Positions 25,633 through 34,603 of a stretch of 64,000 nt of DNA are shown here, in pieces; position 1 is the first letter of the stretch, and each line of letters opens with the position of its first letter. The notes under the pieces are model-generated. The model was not told where the DNA came from, did no database searches, and saw nothing but the letters and a program-made list of their open reading frames with translations. Where the stretch lies: contig NZ_FCOM02000001.1 in the NCBI RefSeq assembly GCF_001544695.2, forward strand, positions 372,001-436,000, written 5' to 3'. This stretch comes from Caballeronia arvi. GTDB lineage: Bacteria; Pseudomonadota; Gammaproteobacteria; Burkholderiales; Burkholderiaceae. A program made the translations under genes and the position numbers.

Positions 25633-26694
25633 TTACTCCGCCGTTTCGAGCAACGGATAATCCGTGTAGCCTTCCGCGCCCGGTGCATAGAACGTCGACG
25701 TATCCCAGTCGTTGAGCGGTGCGTCGAGTTCGAAGCGGCGCACGAGATCCGCGTTCGCGATGAACGGCTTGCCCCACGCGACCGCGTCCGCATCGCCGCG
25801 CGCGATGATCGCTTCGGCGCTTTCCTTCGAGAAGCCTTCGTTGGCGATATACACACCGCCGAACGCCTTCTTCAACTGCGGCCCGAGACTGTCCGCGTCT
25901 TCACGCTCGCGCGCCGCGATGAACGCGATCTTCCGCTTGCCGAGCTCACGCACGACATAACCGAAGGTGGCGGCGCGATCGCTGTCGCCCATCGTGTGCG
26001 AATCGGCGCGCGGCGCGAGATGCACGCCGACACGATCCGCGCCCCAGACATCGATGGCTTCGTCGACGATTTCGAGCAGCAGGCGCGCACGATTCTCGAT
26101 CGGGCCGCCGTAAGCATCCGTGCGCTTGTTGGTGCTGTCCTGCAGGAACTGGTCGAGCAGATAGCCGTTCGCACCGTGCACTTCGACGCCGTCGAAACCC
26201 GCGCGCTTCGCGTTCTCCGCGCCCTTGCGGAAGGCCGCGACCACGCCGGCGATTTCATCGAGCTCGAGCGCGCGCGGCGTCACGAACGGACGCTGCGGAC
26301 GCACGAGACTCACGTGCCCGCCCGCCGCGATCGCGCTCGGCGCGACCGGCAGTTCGCCGTCGAGGAACACCGGATCGGAGACGCGGCCCACGTGCCACAG
26401 TTGCAGGAAGATCTTGCCGCCCGCATCGTGCACGGCCTTCGTCACGAGCTTCCAGCCTTGCACCTGCTCGTCGGACCAGATGCCCGGCGTATCGGCATAG
26501 CCGACGCCTTGCGGCGTCACCGAAGTCGCTTCGCTGAGAATCAAACCCGCCGCTGCGCGGTCCGCGTAGTACTGCGCCATGAGCGCATTGGGCACGCGCT
26601 CCACGCCCGCGCGCTGACGCGTGAGCGGCGCCATGATGATGCGGTTCTTGAGTGTGAGTGCGCCAACCTTGAGCGGATCGAAGAGTGTCGACAT
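25633..26694 (-). CDS. nemA: Old yellow enzyme family alkene reductase (NemA-like)
   Basis: FMN-dependent ene-reductase of 353 residues that reduces electrophilic alkenes such as N-ethylmaleimide and often nitro compounds, using NAD(P)H. From the ATG at 26694 (MSTLFDPLKVGALTLKNRI) the barrel shows RIIMAPLTRQRA, LQLWHVGRVS and the active-site region GFDGVEVHGANGYLLDQFLQ with HGAN, then SDRAATFGYVV and WGKPFIANADL for FMN phosphate. The frame extends 48 bases upstream without a good ribosome site. It lies 57 bp downstream of an ArsR-type gene on the same strand, probably one operon. Confidence 0.9.
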   Translation of the reverse strand: MSTLFDPLKVGALTLKNRIIMAPLTRQRAGVERVPNALMAQYYADRAAAGLILSEATSVTPQGVGYADTPGIWSDEQVQGWKLVTKAVHDAGGKIFLQLWHVGRVSDPVFLDGELPVAPSAIAAGGHVSLVRPQRPFVTPRALELDEIAGVVAAFRKGAENAKRAGFDGVEVHGANGYLLDQFLQDSTNKRTDAYGGPIENRARLLLEIVDEAIDVWGADRVGVHLAPRADSHTMGDSDRAATFGYVVRELGKRKIAFIAAREREDADSLGPQLKKAFGGVYIANEGFSKESAEAIIARGDADAVAWGKPFIANADLVRRFELDAPLNDWDTSTFYAPGAEGYTDYPLLETAE

Positions 26695-26751
26695 GAAAAG
26701 TAATCCTAATGAAATTGAAAGCGGTTCATCACCGTGCGGCATGTCAGATGC

Positions 26752-27057
26752 TCAGAGATTCCCGATGGAATCGCGAAACGCCTGAATGACCGCTTCGTCG
26801 CGCTTGAAGAACACCCACTGTCCAACGCGCTTCGTGGTGACGAGCCCCGCTTTGTGCAAGGTCGCGAGATGCGCGGAAACGGTCGACTGCGACATGCCGC
26901 AGCGGTCATCGATCTGACCCGCGCAGACACCATGCACGTGCGGCAATTCCTGGCTGGGGAAATGCCGTTCGGGCTCCTTCAGCCATTCGAGAATTTCGCG
27001 GCGAAGAGGGTTGGCGAGGGCTTTGTGAATTGCGTCGATGTCCATTTCGTTGCTCAT
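26752..27057 (-). CDS. ArsR-family repressor of nemA
   Basis: Winged-helix ArsR-type regulator of 101 residues; the recognition region is CGMSQSTVSAHLATLHKAGLV and the wing is VTTKRVGQWVFFKRD. The metal motif ELCVCD is absent. Instead two cysteines, C45 and C53, flank the start of the recognition helix. Since the next gene encodes an electrophile-reducing enzyme, a thiol-based electrophile or redox sensor is a plausible role (inference). Two palindromes upstream of the start suggest autorepression of an arsR-nemA operon. Confidence 0.82.
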   Translation of the reverse strand: MSNEMDIDAIHKALANPLRREILEWLKEPERHFPSQELPHVHGVCAGQIDDRCGMSQSTVSAHLATLHKAGLVTTKRVGQWVFFKRDEAVIQAFRDSIGNL

Positions 27058-27110
27058 GCGTCTGACGGACGGGAAGCACTAGCCTTCCGAATCGTCTTGG
27101 AGCGAAGTAT

Positions 27111-27130
27111 ATATCGTAAATTTACGATAT
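27111..27130. promoter_or_regulatory. ArsR operator 1, perfect 20-bp palindrome
   Basis: ATATCGTAAATTTACGATAT is a perfect 20-bp palindrome 53 bp upstream of the ArsR start in the arsR-nemA promoter region. It is AT-rich against GC-rich flanks. It is likely the primary binding site of the ArsR protein. Confidence 0.75.
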
Positions 27131-27134
27131 GCAA

Positions 27135-27150
27135 ATCGAAAATTCGCGAT
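27135..27150. promoter_or_regulatory. ArsR operator 2, degenerate copy
   Basis: ATCGAAAATTCGCGAT matches the 16-bp core of operator 1 at 13 of 16 positions. Its centre is 22 bp away, about two helical turns, which places both sites on the same DNA face. Confidence 0.5.
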
Positions 27151-27169
27151 CCGCCGCATGGCTGCTCGC

Positions 27170-27661
27170 CTACTTGTAAGCGAGCAGGCGCCCGAGGCTA
27201 GCGGCCATCGGCCACAGCATCAGCGAAAGGAAGGCCTGAACGCGCCCGGAAAGCGGCGGATGCCGGTCCCAGTCGGCCAGCCGGCGTGACCAGATCCGGC
27301 GGAACGCCAGCGCGTTCGCCAGCCCGAGCAGAATGCAGGCGAGCTTCACCTGCAGCAGCGGATTGCGATGCAACGGCGATGCGTCCGCGCTGAAGAGCAG
27401 CACGCCGCTTCCGATCAGCAGCACGAGACCCGCGATCGCCCAGGGCGTCAGCGCCTCGGAGACATCGGCGATTGCGAACCGGCGGCCGAAACCCAGCAGA
27501 CGCAGATCGAGCAGGCCGATCGGACCGATCAGCAGCGTCAGCCCGAGCAGGTGAATCAGATTGACGAGCGGATAGGCAAAGGCCGACGCCCGCACCCATG
27601 TCGCGAGCGGCGAACCTTCGATCGACGCCGCCAGTGCCGCCGCGAACCCCGCGATGTCCAT
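27170..27661 (-). CDS. Small integral membrane protein (DUF6644-like)
   Basis: Protein of 163 residues with about four hydrophobic helices (residues 22-52, 68-92, 100-120 and 140-158) and the conserved-looking stretch NLIHLLGLTLLIGPIGLLDLRLLG, whose His could bind heme or metal. The pattern resembles DUF6644 proteins, which have no established role. It starts 6 bp after the stop of a DUF6152-type periplasmic protein; the two often occur together, so they probably act in one unit. Function unknown. Confidence 0.7.
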   Translation of the reverse strand: MDIAGFAAALAASIEGSPLATWVRASAFAYPLVNLIHLLGLTLLIGPIGLLDLRLLGFGRRFAIADVSEALTPWAIAGLVLLIGSGVLLFSADASPLHRNPLLQVKLACILLGLANALAFRRIWSRRLADWDRHPPLSGRVQAFLSLMLWPMAASLGRLLAYK

Positions 27662-27667
27662 CGCCGG

Positions 27668-28018
27668 CTAGCGCAACTCGACGGTCTTGTCGTCGACCGT
27701 GATGCGTTCGGCGCGCAACTCGTGCGTGCCGTCGGAGCGCGGGTAGCCCTCGATCGTGACGACCTTCCCGGCAGGCAGCGTGCTCGCCGGCAGTCCGCGC
27801 GATTCCATCCGGCTGATCGGCGCCAGAATGACATTCCAGCGCGCGCCCTGATAGTCCACGCCGACCTCCACGTGCGGATTCCGATAGCGCACGTCCGAGA
27901 GCGGCGCCTCGATCTTCACCACCTTGGCGGCATCGTACGAACTCCAGCCATGATGCGCCCACGCGCCGGCCGCAACCAAACTCACGCTGACGCTCAAGAG
28001 CCATGATCTGATGCGCAT
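27668..28018 (-). CDS. DUF6152-type exported protein
   Basis: Periplasmic protein of 116 residues from the ATG at 28018 (MRIRSWLL). A Sec signal peptide ends near AGAWA, and the mature protein starts HHGWSSYD, the typical opening of DUF6152 proteins. Conserved features are YRNPHVEV and a small beta-barrel-like domain with LPAGKVVTIEGYPRSDG. The adjacent His pair and the NPH motif suggest metal binding (inference). It is the first gene of a two-gene unit with the DUF6644-like membrane protein. Confidence 0.75.
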   Translation of the reverse strand: MRIRSWLLSVSVSLVAAGAWAHHGWSSYDAAKVVKIEAPLSDVRYRNPHVEVGVDYQGARWNVILAPISRMESRGLPASTLPAGKVVTIEGYPRSDGTHELRAERITVDDKTVELR

Positions 28019-28263
28019 GTGATCCCCTGTAGATCTGCGGCAAGGCGCTTCGTCCACATGCGAATGCCGGCCGCATCGGCTTCACTATAGGAAGTCGCGG
28101 CGCGGCTGCGCAAGCAAATTGAAAGAAAAAGTCTGGCCGAGCGAATGTCTGTCAGCGACGAAATGGCGCAGCCGCGTCGCGTGCGTCGCCGGACGCTGCC
28201 TTCGGTCGCCCTGTCTGGTACGCTCCCCGGTTTCATCGGCCGTAACGAAGAGCAAGCAACCTC

Positions 28264-28668
28264 ATGGATACTCCTTTCAACGAACGCGGCGTCACGCTGT
28301 CGCGCGCCGGCCTGTCGGCATCGGGCCAGATGATTCCGCTGCGCGAGCTGCGCGCCGCACGCGTCGTGATGATTCCGCGCCAGAAGCCGTTGCCGGTCAT
28401 CATCGCGCTGATCGGGCTCGCGGGGCTCGTCGCGGGCATCGTCACGGGTTCGGGCGCGGCGCTGGTCATCGGCGTAATGATCATCGTGGTGGGCTACCTC
28501 ACATGGATCACGCAGGACGTGATCTATCAGCTGATGGTCGCGACGCCCGATGGCGAGCGCGAAGTGCTCATCACGAAGGATCAGGAATTCGCCGACAAAG
28601 TGGCCACGCTCGTCGGCGATGCGGTCGCGAAACACGCGGCAGGCGCGGCGTCCAAGCCGCAAGCGTGA
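28264..28668 (+). CDS. DUF6232-type small membrane protein
   Basis: Protein of 134 residues: an N-terminal soluble part (MDTPFNERGVTLSRAGLSAS) that forms a short PH-like strand pattern, then two tightly spaced transmembrane helices (about residues 43-60 and 64-82), then a soluble C-terminal part ending in an Ala/Lys-rich tail. This layout matches DUF6232 proteins of unknown function. It is divergent from the DUF6152 gene and monocistronic. Confidence 0.7.
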   Translation: MDTPFNERGVTLSRAGLSASGQMIPLRELRAARVVMIPRQKPLPVIIALIGLAGLVAGIVTGSGAALVIGVMIIVVGYLTWITQDVIYQLMVATPDGEREVLITKDQEFADKVATLVGDAVAKHAAGAASKPQA

Positions 28669-28777
28669 TCTTTACGGCGCGTTGATAACGCCGCGCGCGA
28701 CTTTATCGCGGTGTTTAGGCGGGCGGCGCTAGAGTGGATTCGTTGCCACTTCGAGCCGCTATCGGCGGCTTTCATCG

Positions 28778-29092
28778 ATGTACCGCACATCCGGTCTGCC
28801 CGTCATTCCCCATGCGTTCAACGGCGGCTCCCCGCGCCGCCGCGCAGCGCGTCACTGCCTTGCCTTCGACCTGACCGTTCCCGGTCTGAACTCCGCGCCC
28901 GCGCGCGAGATGCTCGCGCACGCTTTCGGTGCGGACGTGCGCGCGCATGTCGTCGCGACGAACCGCCGTCATGACTGCACGACGCTCTATGTCGAAACGG
29001 ACGACGTCGACGCGAACGCGGTGATCGGCAAGCTCACGGCGTGGTTTCCCAACGCGACGCTCGGCCGCGTGATTCGCATCACGCGGCGCTGA
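28778..29092 (+). CDS. Hypothetical protein, 104 aa
   Basis: No recognisable family. The frame encodes a soluble mixed protein; the C-terminal 70 residues (from about RHCLAFDLTV) have balanced composition and acidic residues such as LYVETDDVDANAVIGKL, unlike the Arg-rich shadow frames nearby. This supports a real gene. The N-terminal 25 residues are less convincing. It converges on glgP with a 21-bp gap. Confidence 0.55.
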   Translation: MYRTSGLPVIPHAFNGGSPRRRAARHCLAFDLTVPGLNSAPAREMLAHAFGADVRAHVVATNRRHDCTTLYVETDDVDANAVIGKLTAWFPNATLGRVIRITRR

Positions 29093-29113
29093 CGGCTTCG
29101 GGCGCTACGAGCC

Positions 29114-31567
29114 TCACGTCACCTGCAAGGTTTCGACGTGCCAGATATCGCGCGCGTACTCCGCGATCGTGCGATCCGACGAGAAGATGCCCATGCCCGC
29201 GACATTCTCGATCGCGCTTCGCGTCCACGCGTCCTTGTCGCGGAACTTGAGATCGACTTCGCTTTGCGTCTTGTCGAAGCTGTCGAAGTCGGCGAGCACC
29301 ATGTAGTGATCGCCCCAGTCCACGAGCGTATGGAAGATGTCGTAGAAGCGATGCGGCTCTTCCGGCGAGAAATGACCAAGGCGGATCTGGTCGAGCGCGA
29401 GCTTCAGCTCCGCGTTCTCTTCGTAGATCTGCCGCGGCCGATACCCCGCCGCCCGCAGCGACTCGATCTCGTCGGTCGTGTTGCCGAAGATGAAGATATT
29501 CTCGCGCCCGACGGCATCGCAGATTTCGATGTTCGCGCCATCGAGCGTGCCGATGGTCAGCGCGCCGTTCAACGCGAGCTTCATGTTGCCGGTGCCCGAC
29601 GCTTCGGTGCCGGCCATCGAAATCTGCTCCGACAGATCCGCCGCCGGAATGATCAGTTCTGCCACTGAAACGCCGTAGTTCGGAATGAAGCCGACCTTCA
29701 GCCGGTCGCCGACGAGCGGATCGGAATTGATCTTCTTCGACACATCGTTGATGAGCTTGATGATGTTCTTCGCCATCTTGTACGCCGAAGCCGCCTTGCC
29801 CGCGAACATCACGACGCGTGGCGTCCAGTCCTGCTCCGGATTCTCGCGGATGCGGTTGTAGCGCACGATCACGTACAGGATGTTGAGCAGTTGCCGCTTG
29901 TATTCGTGGATACGCTTCACCTGAAGATCGAACAGCGCCTCGGGATTGATGATCGCGTTGGCGTCGCGTTTCGCGCGCTCCACGAGCCGCAGCTTGTTGG
30001 CGAACTTCGCGTCGTGAAACGCCTTGCGGAACTCGGGGTCGTCGCGCCATTCGCGCAGTCGGCCCAGTTCGAAGAGATCGGTGCGCCAGCGCGGCCCGAG
30101 CCGCTTGTCGATCATCGAAGACAGCGACGGACTCGCCTGCGCCAGCCAGCGGCGCGGCGTGATGCCGTTCGTCACGTTGGTGAAGCGCTCCGGATACATG
30201 CGCGCGAAGTCGGAGAAGATGTTCTGCACCATCAGTTGCGAATGCAGCTTCGACACGCCGTTGACCGTGTGGCACGCGACGATCGCGAGATGGGCCATGC
30301 GCACGCGGCGCTGGCCGTACTCATCGACGAGCGAGATGCGGCGGATCAGTTCGACGTCGCGTCCGAACTTCTCGGTCACCTGCTTCAGAAACTGCGCGTT
30401 GATCTCGAAGATGATCTCCAGATGCCGCGGCAGCAAACGCGCGAGCATCTCGACGTCCCAGGTTTCGAGCGCTTCGGGCATCAGCGTGTGGTTCGTGTAG
30501 GAGAACATCTGCTGCACGAGCTTCCACGCCTTGTCCCACGGCAGATGATGCCGGTCGACGAGAAGACGCATCAGTTCCGGAATGGCGAGCACGGGATGCG
30601 TGTCATTCAGATGCACCGCGACCTTTTCGGCCAGCCGCCCGAAGTGCGTATGCGTGCGCTGATAGCGGCGGATCAGATCCTGCATCGTCGCGGAGACGAA
30701 GAAGTATTCCTGGCGCAGACGCAGTTCGCGCCCCGCCTGCGTCGAGTCATCCGGATACAGCAGGCGCGACACGTGCTCGGACGTGTTCTTCGCCTCCACC
30801 GCGCGGCGATAGTCGCCCTGATTGAATGCGGACAGGTCGAACTCGTCGGTCGCGCGCGCGGACCACAGACGCAGCGTGTTGGTCGCGGTCGTCGCGAAGC
30901 CGGGGATGACCGTGTCGTAGGCCATCGCGTTGACGTGCTCGGTGTCGATCCAGTCGGTGCGGTCGTCATGCTGCACCGTGCGGCCGCCGAAGTGCACGGT
31001 GTACACGACCTCGGGCCGCGGAAACTCCCACGGATTGCCCGCGCGCAGCCAGTAATCGGGCATCTCGACCTGATTGCCGTCGACGATGGTCTGCCGGAAC
31101 ATGCCGTATTCGTAGCGAATACCGTAGCCGAAGCCGGGCACGCCGACGGTCGCCATCGAATCGAGGAAGCAGGCCGCGAGCCGCCCGAGGCCGCCGTTGC
31201 CGAGCGCTGCGTCCGGCTCCAGATCCTCCAGCACCGCAAGATCGACGCCGAGGCCCGCGAGCGCGTCGCGCACTTCGTCGTGGATGCCTAGTGCGAGCAG
31301 CGCATTGGTGAACGTCCTGCCGATGAGAAACTCCATCGACAGGTAATAGACGCGTTTCACGTCCTGTTCGTATTGGAGCCGCGTGGTGCGCATCCAGCGC
31401 GCGACGAGACGGTCGCGTACCGCCAGTTCGACGGCATGCAGCCAGTCGCGCGGCTGCGCGGTGACAGAATCCTTGCCGACGCCATACATCAGGCGGTTCG
31501 AGATGGAGCGCCTGAGCGCATCGACGGTGCTATTGAGCTGGTCGAATTCCAGGTCGACGGATGTCAT
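29114..31567 (-). CDS. glgP: Glycogen/starch/alpha-glucan phosphorylase
   Basis: GT35 phosphorylase of 817 residues releasing glucose-1-phosphate from alpha-1,4-glucans. The ATG at 31567 has a GGAGGT ribosome site 5 bases upstream, making it preferable to the upstream starts. N-terminal [17 protein letters not shown] and [10 protein letters not shown], and the C-terminal [16 protein letters not shown] block with the PLP-binding lysine, identify the family. No other glycogen genes are adjacent. Confidence 0.95.
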   Translation of the reverse strand: MTSVDLEFDQLNSTVDALRRSISNRLMYGVGKDSVTAQPRDWLHAVELAVRDRLVARWMRTTRLQYEQDVKRVYYLSMEFLIGRTFTNALLALGIHDEVRDALAGLGVDLAVLEDLEPDAALGNGGLGRLAACFLDSMATVGVPGFGYGIRYEYGMFRQTIVDGNQVEMPDYWLRAGNPWEFPRPEVVYTVHFGGRTVQHDDRTDWIDTEHVNAMAYDTVIPGFATTATNTLRLWSARATDEFDLSAFNQGDYRRAVEAKNTSEHVSRLLYPDDSTQAGRELRLRQEYFFVSATMQDLIRRYQRTHTHFGRLAEKVAVHLNDTHPVLAIPELMRLLVDRHHLPWDKAWKLVQQMFSYTNHTLMPEALETWDVEMLARLLPRHLEIIFEINAQFLKQVTEKFGRDVELIRRISLVDEYGQRRVRMAHLAIVACHTVNGVSKLHSQLMVQNIFSDFARMYPERFTNVTNGITPRRWLAQASPSLSSMIDKRLGPRWRTDLFELGRLREWRDDPEFRKAFHDAKFANKLRLVERAKRDANAIINPEALFDLQVKRIHEYKRQLLNILYVIVRYNRIRENPEQDWTPRVVMFAGKAASAYKMAKNIIKLINDVSKKINSDPLVGDRLKVGFIPNYGVSVAELIIPAADLSEQISMAGTEASGTGNMKLALNGALTIGTLDGANIEICDAVGRENIFIFGNTTDEIESLRAAGYRPRQIYEENAELKLALDQIRLGHFSPEEPHRFYDIFHTLVDWGDHYMVLADFDSFDKTQSEVDLKFRDKDAWTRSAIENVAGMGIFSSDRTIAEYARDIWHVETLQVT

Positions 31568-31737
31568 CGATACCTCCGGTTTTTGCAACATATGCAACGA
31601 CCGCGAAAGCATGCCCGGAGTTCAAATCGAACGCCCCATTTCGGCGCCTGCCCCTCCGGTCACGCGGGTGCGGCCGTGTCTGAACGTGCAGGTTACGCCA
31701 GTTTTATTTTTTTTGGTATGACGAGGCCGAAACGGAC

Positions 31738-31773
31738 GAGGCCCGCGAATTGCTCTTTGCAACGGCGGGCCTC
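31738..31773 (-). terminator. Possible terminator downstream of phnV
   Basis: Inverted repeat GAGGCCCGC (31738-31746) and GCGGGCCTC (31765-31773) with an 18-base loop, between the phnV stop (31823) and glgP. Neither side has a good T run immediately after the stem, so assignment is tentative. Confidence 0.4.
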
Positions 31774-31822
31774 TTGTCATGAAGCGATTTTTGATTCGCC
31801 ATCCTGATCGTTTGCGTGCGAT

Positions 31823-32632
31823 TCAGCGGCGCGGTGCGCGAGCGGCGATCAGCAGAAGCGCGGCGAGCGAAACGCCCAGCAGAATGAGCGACAGCGCGGA
31901 CGCCGGCAGATAGTAGCCGCGATTGACCTGCCCCACGACGACGATCGGCACCGTCGCGAAGCCGGGCGGATAGACCGTCAGCGTCGCACCGAGTTCGCCG
32001 AGCGACAGCGCGAAGCCGAGCGCGAGGCTCGCGCGTATCGCCGGCACCAGTTGCGGCAGCACCACGCGTGCGAGCACCATGCGCGGCGGCGCGCCGAGAC
32101 TCGCGGCGGCTTCGCGCAGCGTCGTGAGTTCGGGACGCAGCGCAGCCGCGGCGCAGCGATAGCAGAACGGCAAGACGAGCGCGAGCTGCACGAGCACGAC
32201 GATCGCGGCCGAGCCGGACAGATCGAGCGGACGCTTGTGATACGCGATCAGCACCGCGAGGCCGAGCACGACGCTCGGCACGCCGCTGCCCATCATCGCG
32301 ACGGCATCGACGAGCGCGCCGAGACCGCGCCGGTCGCGTCCTTCCAGCGCCAGCGCGAGCCACAATCCGAGCGCGGTGCCGAGAAAGGCGACGCCCAAGC
32401 CCACTTCGAGACTCGTCGTGACGGCATCGAGATCGCTGGAGGAAAGGCGTGCGAACCAGCGCGTGCTGAAGCCATCGGGCAGGATCGTGCCCGACCAGTG
32501 CGATGCCACGCTCGACAGCGCGACCACGACGACCGGCAACACGAACAGCCAGAAGCAGACCAGTGCGACGAACGCGGTGAGCGCATGACGCAACAGCGCC
32601 TGCGGCCTGAATGCGGCGGCGATGAGTTGCAT
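31823..32632 (-). CDS. phnV: 2-Aminoethylphosphonate-type ABC transporter permease
   Basis: Binding-protein-dependent permease of 269 residues with about six membrane helices and the EAA loop EAAASLGAPPRMVLARVVLPQLVP at about residues 175-198. It is the last gene of the phnS-T-U-V transporter operon. It starts 1 bp after the phnU stop; the frame is open upstream but overlaps phnU. The phnV name rests on operon order and similarity to the 2-aminoethylphosphonate system; an iron- or thiamine-type substrate is less likely but not excluded. Confidence 0.8.
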   Translation of the reverse strand: MQLIAAAFRPQALLRHALTAFVALVCFWLFVLPVVVVALSSVASHWSGTILPDGFSTRWFARLSSSDLDAVTTSLEVGLGVAFLGTALGLWLALALEGRDRRGLGALVDAVAMMGSGVPSVVLGLAVLIAYHKRPLDLSGSAAIVVLVQLALVLPFCYRCAAAALRPELTTLREAAASLGAPPRMVLARVVLPQLVPAIRASLALGFALSLGELGATLTVYPPGFATVPIVVVGQVNRGYYLPASALSLILLGVSLAALLLIAARAPRR

Positions 32633-32633
32633 G

Positions 32634-33563
32634 TCAGCGCCCTCCCGAACGTCGATTGACGCGCCGGTACAGCGCATAAAGCGATAGCGACATCAGCAGC
32701 ATCACGACCGATCCCGCCGCCGCGGTCGGCAGATCGAGATCGACGGTCGCGGCGCTATAGATCGCGATCGGCAGCGTGATGAGATGCGCGCTGCCGAGCA
32801 CGAGCAGAATGCCGAACTCGTTCAGCGTGAGCAGAAAGCACAGGATCGTGCCCGCCGCGATGCCCGGCCACGCGAGCGGCAGCACGACCTTCGTCGCGAC
32901 CATCCAGCCATCGGCGCCGAGGCTCTTCGCCGCTTCGACGAGACGCATGTCGAGCGTCGCATACGAAGCCAGCGTCGGACGCACGACGAACGGCGCATAG
33001 AACACGACTTCCGCGAGAATCACGCCGCCGATGCCGAAGAGGAAATCGAGCGGCGCTGCATCGAGCGAAAATATCCGCTGCAAGCCGATACTCACCGAGC
33101 CTTGCGAGCCATACAGAAAGATCAGCGTGAACGCGACCAGAAACGAAGGAAACGCGACGAACAACTCCAGAAAGCGCGTGAGCAGCCGTGCGCCCGCGAA
33201 TGGCCGGAAAAACAGCATCGACGCGAGCGCGACGCCGAGCAAGGAAGCGATGCTCGCGCTCGCGAACAGAATGCAGAGCGTCGTGCCGATCATGCCGCGC
33301 GTTTCGGGATTGCCGAAGAAAGCGGTGTACGCGTGCAGCGAGAAGCCGTTCGGTCCCGTCACGCTCAGCATCACGAGCCGCGCGAGCGGATACACGACGA
33401 GCGGCCCGAGCACGAACACGAGAATGAACAGCAGATGCCATTGCTGCTTGCGCTCGCGGCGCTGCGCCTGTGCGGCATGCGCGGCGAATTGGGCGGAGAG
33501 ATCGGCGTCGCTGATGCCGCCTTGGTCGCGCGCGACGCTGTCAGGGACGAACAAGGACGACAT
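32634..33563 (-). CDS. phnU: 2-Aminoethylphosphonate-type ABC transporter permease
   Basis: Permease of 309 residues with about six helices after a cytoplasmic, charged N-terminal segment (AQRRERKQQWH). Its EAA loop, EAAKSLGADGWMVATKVVLPLAWPG, is at about residues 218-242. It overlaps the end of phnT by 23 bp if the first ATG is used, and phnV follows after 1 bp, so translation is likely coupled. It partners PhnV in the inner membrane. Confidence 0.8.
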   Translation of the reverse strand: MSSLFVPDSVARDQGGISDADLSAQFAAHAAQAQRRERKQQWHLLFILVFVLGPLVVYPLARLVMLSVTGPNGFSLHAYTAFFGNPETRGMIGTTLCILFASASIASLLGVALASMLFFRPFAGARLLTRFLELFVAFPSFLVAFTLIFLYGSQGSVSIGLQRIFSLDAAPLDFLFGIGGVILAEVVFYAPFVVRPTLASYATLDMRLVEAAKSLGADGWMVATKVVLPLAWPGIAAGTILCFLLTLNEFGILLVLGSAHLITLPIAIYSAATVDLDLPTAAAGSVVMLLMSLSLYALYRRVNRRSGGR

Positions 33564-34602
33564 CGTCAGCCTCGAAGCGAAGTGAAACGCGCGCGCCTTT
33601 GTCGGGCATGCGCGCGTGGCCGCGTTGCGCGGTCACGAGAACTGGCTCGCCAGGCAAGGCATCGAGCGCGACGGAAATGGAGAGCGCCGCGCCATACCAT
33701 TCCACGGACGCGATCGTGCCATGCAACGGACCGTCGCCGAGCGGGTGAATCGTGAAGCGCTCCGGACGGATGCACGCGAGACGATCGCGCTCATCGTGAC
33801 GCGCATCGCCGACGGGATACACCACGCGCGGCGGCAACAGATTCGCCGCGCCGAGATAGCGCGCGACGAACGCATCGTTGGGCGCGTCGTACAGTTCGCG
33901 CGGCGCGCCGAGTTGCGCGATGCGGCCATCGCGCATCAACAGCGTGCGATCGGACAGCACGAGCGCATCGTCCTGATCGTGCGTGACGCACACGATCGTC
34001 AGATTCGGCAGACGCTCATGCAGCGCCTTCAGTTCGCTGCGCACGGATGCGCGCAGATTGGCATCGAGTGCGGAAAGCGGTTCGTCGAGCAGCAGCACAT
34101 CCGGCTCGATGACGAGCGCGCGCGCCAGTGCGACGCGCTGCTGCATGCCGCCGGAAAGCTGCGCGGGCATGACGTGACCGGCATCGGAGAGTTGCACGAG
34201 CTTGAGCGCATCCGCGACGCGCCGTGTGATTTCGCTTGCTTTCAGCTTGCGTGCGCGCAGGCCGAACGCGACGTTGTCGAACACGGACAGATGCGGAAAG
34301 AGCGCATAGCTTTGAAACAGCAGCCCGAGATTGCGCTGATGCGGCGGCACGTGCGTGAGATCGCGGCCGGCGATCGTCAGATTGCCCGCGAGCGCGTCGG
34401 CCTTCACGAAGCCTGCGATGAAGCGCAGCAGCGTGGTCTTGCCGCAGCCGCTTCGGCCGAGCACCGTCAGGAACTCGCCGCGTTCGATGCGAAGCGAGAG
34501 ATCGTCGAGCACGGTACGCGCGCCGAAGCGCACCGTGAGACGATCGATATGCACGCCCGACGTCTCATCGACGCCGAACGCTTCTTTGGGAATTGCGCTC
34601 AC
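33541..34602 (-). CDS. phnT: 2-Aminoethylphosphonate-type ABC transporter ATPase
   Basis: ABC ATPase of 353 residues with a GTG start just after the phnS stop. Walker A GRSGCGKTT (about residues 52-60), Q-loop LFQSYALFP, signature LSGGMQQRVALARAL, Walker B VLLLDEPLSALD and the switch His (VTHD) are intact. A C-terminal TOBE-like domain (about 265-350) follows, placing it in the iron/thiamine/phosphonate (CUT1-like) group. It energises PhnU/PhnV. Confidence 0.88.
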   Translation of the reverse strand: MSAIPKEAFGVDETSGVHIDRLTVRFGARTVLDDLSLRIERGEFLTVLGRSGCGKTTLLRFIAGFVKADALAGNLTIAGRDLTHVPPHQRNLGLLFQSYALFPHLSVFDNVAFGLRARKLKASEITRRVADALKLVQLSDAGHVMPAQLSGGMQQRVALARALVIEPDVLLLDEPLSALDANLRASVRSELKALHERLPNLTIVCVTHDQDDALVLSDRTLLMRDGRIAQLGAPRELYDAPNDAFVARYLGAANLLPPRVVYPVGDARHDERDRLACIRPERFTIHPLGDGPLHGTIASVEWYGAALSISVALDALPGEPVLVTAQRGHARMPDKGARVSLRFEADDVVLVRP

Positions 34603-34603
34603 G

